Program-made: the position numbers and the translations under genes
Shown: piece after piece, positions 14,191-15,550 of the stretch
How positions within the stretch are numbered: position 1 is the first letter of the stretch
How the letters are laid out: the number at the start of each line of letters is the position of its first letter
Source of the DNA: Pseudomonadota bacterium
GTDB lineage: Bacteria > Desulfobacterota > Desulfobacteria > Desulfobacterales > Desulfobacteraceae
Direction of reading: 5' to 3'
Length of the DNA: 15,550 bases
Assembly: GCA_018816605.1 (NCBI GenBank)
Contig: JAHIVS010000644.1
Location: 1-15,550 of the forward strand
Notes under the pieces: model-generated
Told to the model about the DNA's origin: nothing
Database searches by the model: none
What the model saw: the letters and a program-made list of their open reading frames with translations, nothing else

Positions 14191-15335
14191 AGCACCTTTC
14201 AGTGCTTGGATCAACGGGCTCCATCGGTAGAACTGCCATGGATATCGTCAGGCGCTACCCGGACAGGTTCACCGTCAAGGCCCTGACCGCGGCCAATAAC
14301 CTATCGCTCTTGGTTTGCCAGATTGAAGAATTTGAACCGGAAATGGTGGCTGTATTTGACGAGACAAAGGCCATGGAACTTTCAAGGTCTTTGAAGGGTA
14401 AATTCAAGCCCGCTATTTTATACGGGGAAGAAGGGTATGTGGCGGCGGCTGCCTGGGAAACCGCTGACATGGTTTTGCTGGCCATGGTGGGGGCTGCCGG
14501 ATTGAAACCCGCCCTTGCCGCCATAGAGGCAAAAAAACAGATCGCCCTGGCCAACAAGGAGACCCTTGTCATGGCAGGAGATATTGTCATGGAAAAGGCC
14601 CGGGAGAATGGCGTGGAGATTCTGCCCGTGGACAGTGAGCATTCGGCTATTTTTCAATGCCTGAAGGGCAACCGGACCCGTGATTTTAAGCGGATATTTC
14701 TGACCGCTTCGGGCGGGCCCTTTAGAAATCGTCCATTTGAGGCATTTAAGGACATTACCCTTGAAGATGCCCTGAACCATCCCACCTGGGAGATGGGTTA
14801 TAAAATTACCATAGATTCAGCCACCCTTATGAACAAAGGCCTTGAAGTTATTGAGGCGGTTCATTTGTTCGGCATTTCCCAGGACCAGATTGAAGTGCTC
14901 GTACATCCCCAGAGCATTGTCCATTCAATGGTGGGATTTAAGGATGGTATCGTTCTGGCTCAGATGGGGGTACCGGATATGAAAGCCGCCATTGCCTATG
15001 CCCTGTCCCAGCCCGGCCGTCTTGACCTGGAAATGGCGTTTCCTGATTTTGCAGCCATTGGCTCCCTGACCTTTGATCGACCTGATGTTCATAAGTTTCC
15101 CTCCCTGACCTTTGCCTTTGAAGCCTGCAAAAAAAGAGGAACCCTGCCAGCTGTTTTGAATGCAGCCAATGAGGTTGCGGTACAGGCGTTTCTTGATAAG
15201 CGGATCGGCTTTCTGGGTATTTTTGAAATTATTTCCAACACCATGGGGATTCACACCCGCATTGACAATCCTGATCTTTCAGGTATTATTGAAGCCGATG
15301 GATGGGCGAGGGAAAAAGCCAAATCTCTGATATAA
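14187..15335 (+). CDS. dxr: 1-deoxy-D-xylulose 5-phosphate reductoisomerase
   Basis: The 382-residue enzyme converts DXP to MEP using NADPH and a divalent metal, the committed step of the non-mevalonate isoprenoid pathway that supplies UppS. Seen are the NADPH loop GSTGSIG (8-14), ALANKETLVMAG (120-131), the metal ligands in 'VDSEHSAIFQCL' (148-159; Asp149, Glu151), SGGPFR (175-180), 'MNKGLEVIEA' (215-224; Glu220) and HPQSIVHS (240-247). It starts within the cdsA stop codon (ATGA). Confidence 0.98.
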   Translation: MKHLSVLGSTGSIGRTAMDIVRRYPDRFTVKALTAANNLSLLVCQIEEFEPEMVAVFDETKAMELSRSLKGKFKPAILYGEEGYVAAAAWETADMVLLAMVGAAGLKPALAAIEAKKQIALANKETLVMAGDIVMEKARENGVEILPVDSEHSAIFQCLKGNRTRDFKRIFLTASGGPFRNRPFEAFKDITLEDALNHPTWEMGYKITIDSATLMNKGLEVIEAVHLFGISQDQIEVLVHPQSIVHSMVGFKDGIVLAQMGVPDMKAAIAYALSQPGRLDLEMAFPDFAAIGSLTFDRPDVHKFPSLTFAFEACKKRGTLPAVLNAANEVAVQAFLDKRIGFLGIFEIISNTMGIHTRIDNPDLSGIIEADGWAREKAKSLI

Positions 15336-15349
15336 AAGTGAGGGTTTAA

Positions 15350-15550
15350 ATGGGGCACTCTGCTGTTGCATTTGTTGTTGTAATCGGTATTCTTGTTTTT
15401 TGCCACGAATTGGGACATTTTTTGGCCGCCCGGCTGTGCAGGGTCGGAGTCGATGTCTTCTCCCTGGGATTTGGTCCCAAACTTTTCAAAAAGAAAATCG
15501 GACGGACCGAGTATTGTGTCTCTGCCATTCCCCTGGGGGGATATGTGAAA
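15350..15550 (+). CDS. rseP: Site-2 protease RseP (partial, runs off right edge)
   Basis: The first 67 residues of an intramembrane zinc metalloprotease are visible. A hydrophobic segment (5-18) leads into the catalytic HELGH (19-23), then '[20 protein letters not shown]' (26-45) and 'PLGGYVK' (61-67), as in RseP/RasP. The family cleaves anti-sigma factors and leftover signal peptides within the membrane. AGTGAGGG lies before the ATG, 14 bases after dxr. The PDZ domains and the second active-site motif lie outside the window. Confidence 0.95.
   Translation, partial: MGHSAVAFVVVIGILVFCHELGHFLAARLCRVGVDVFSLGFGPKLFKKKIGRTEYCVSAIPLGGYVK

Overview
The window looks like chromosomal DNA of a sulfate-reducing deltaproteobacterium (Desulfobacterota, probably Desulfobacteraceae or a close relative). 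This is an inference from the gene order rho-rpmE-prfA-prmC followed by rpsB-tsf-pyrH-frr-uppS-cdsA-dxr-rseP, the short (198-residue) EF-Ts, and the mixture of type III CRISPR, LarE and core genes. No 16S or other decisive marker is present.

Layout. (1) 1-1987, minus strand: the end of a CRISPR-cas locus, with cas6 followed through a 4-base ATGA overlap by a CARF-domain protein of the NE0113 family (TIGR02584/PF09623). The CARF gene runs off the left edge, so the rest of the locus should lie to the left. (2) 1988-2740: gene-poor DNA with nested inverted repeats, a terminator-like hairpin, and a decayed IS3-family transposase on the minus strand. (3) 2739-2812: tRNA-Gln(CTG), minus strand, with encoded CCA, a good promoter and a Rho-independent terminator. 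Its 3' end faces the cas/IS side, so it could mark the edge of an integrated island. (4) 3040-4595, plus strand: an antibiotic-biosynthesis-monooxygenase-fold protein, a LarE-type sulfur transferase and a DUF296/PPC protein. (5) 4704-5123, minus: ndk, converging on group 4 across a long hairpin. (6) 5261-9624, plus: coaE, rho, rpmE, prfA, prmC. (7) 9779 to the end, plus: rpsB, tsf, pyrH, frr, uppS, cdsA, dxr and the start of rseP.

How the genes fit together. Groups 6 and 7 are housekeeping. PrmC methylates the GGQ glutamine of RF1, which is encoded just upstream. rpsB and tsf supply translation, pyrH supplies UDP/UTP, frr recycles ribosomes, uppS and dxr serve isoprenoid carrier-lipid supply, cdsA makes CDP-diacylglycerol, and rseP is an intramembrane protease. 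Many junctions overlap (frr/uppS, uppS/cdsA, cdsA/dxr), implying translational coupling. The accessory interest is concentrated in the first 2.8 kb. I see no convincing wholly new system in the window. The best leads are the CARF protein with its cysteine cluster, the alternative-structure element at 2104-2201, the tRNA-flanked boundary, the cluster-type LarE, and the C-rich, G-poor leader of rho.
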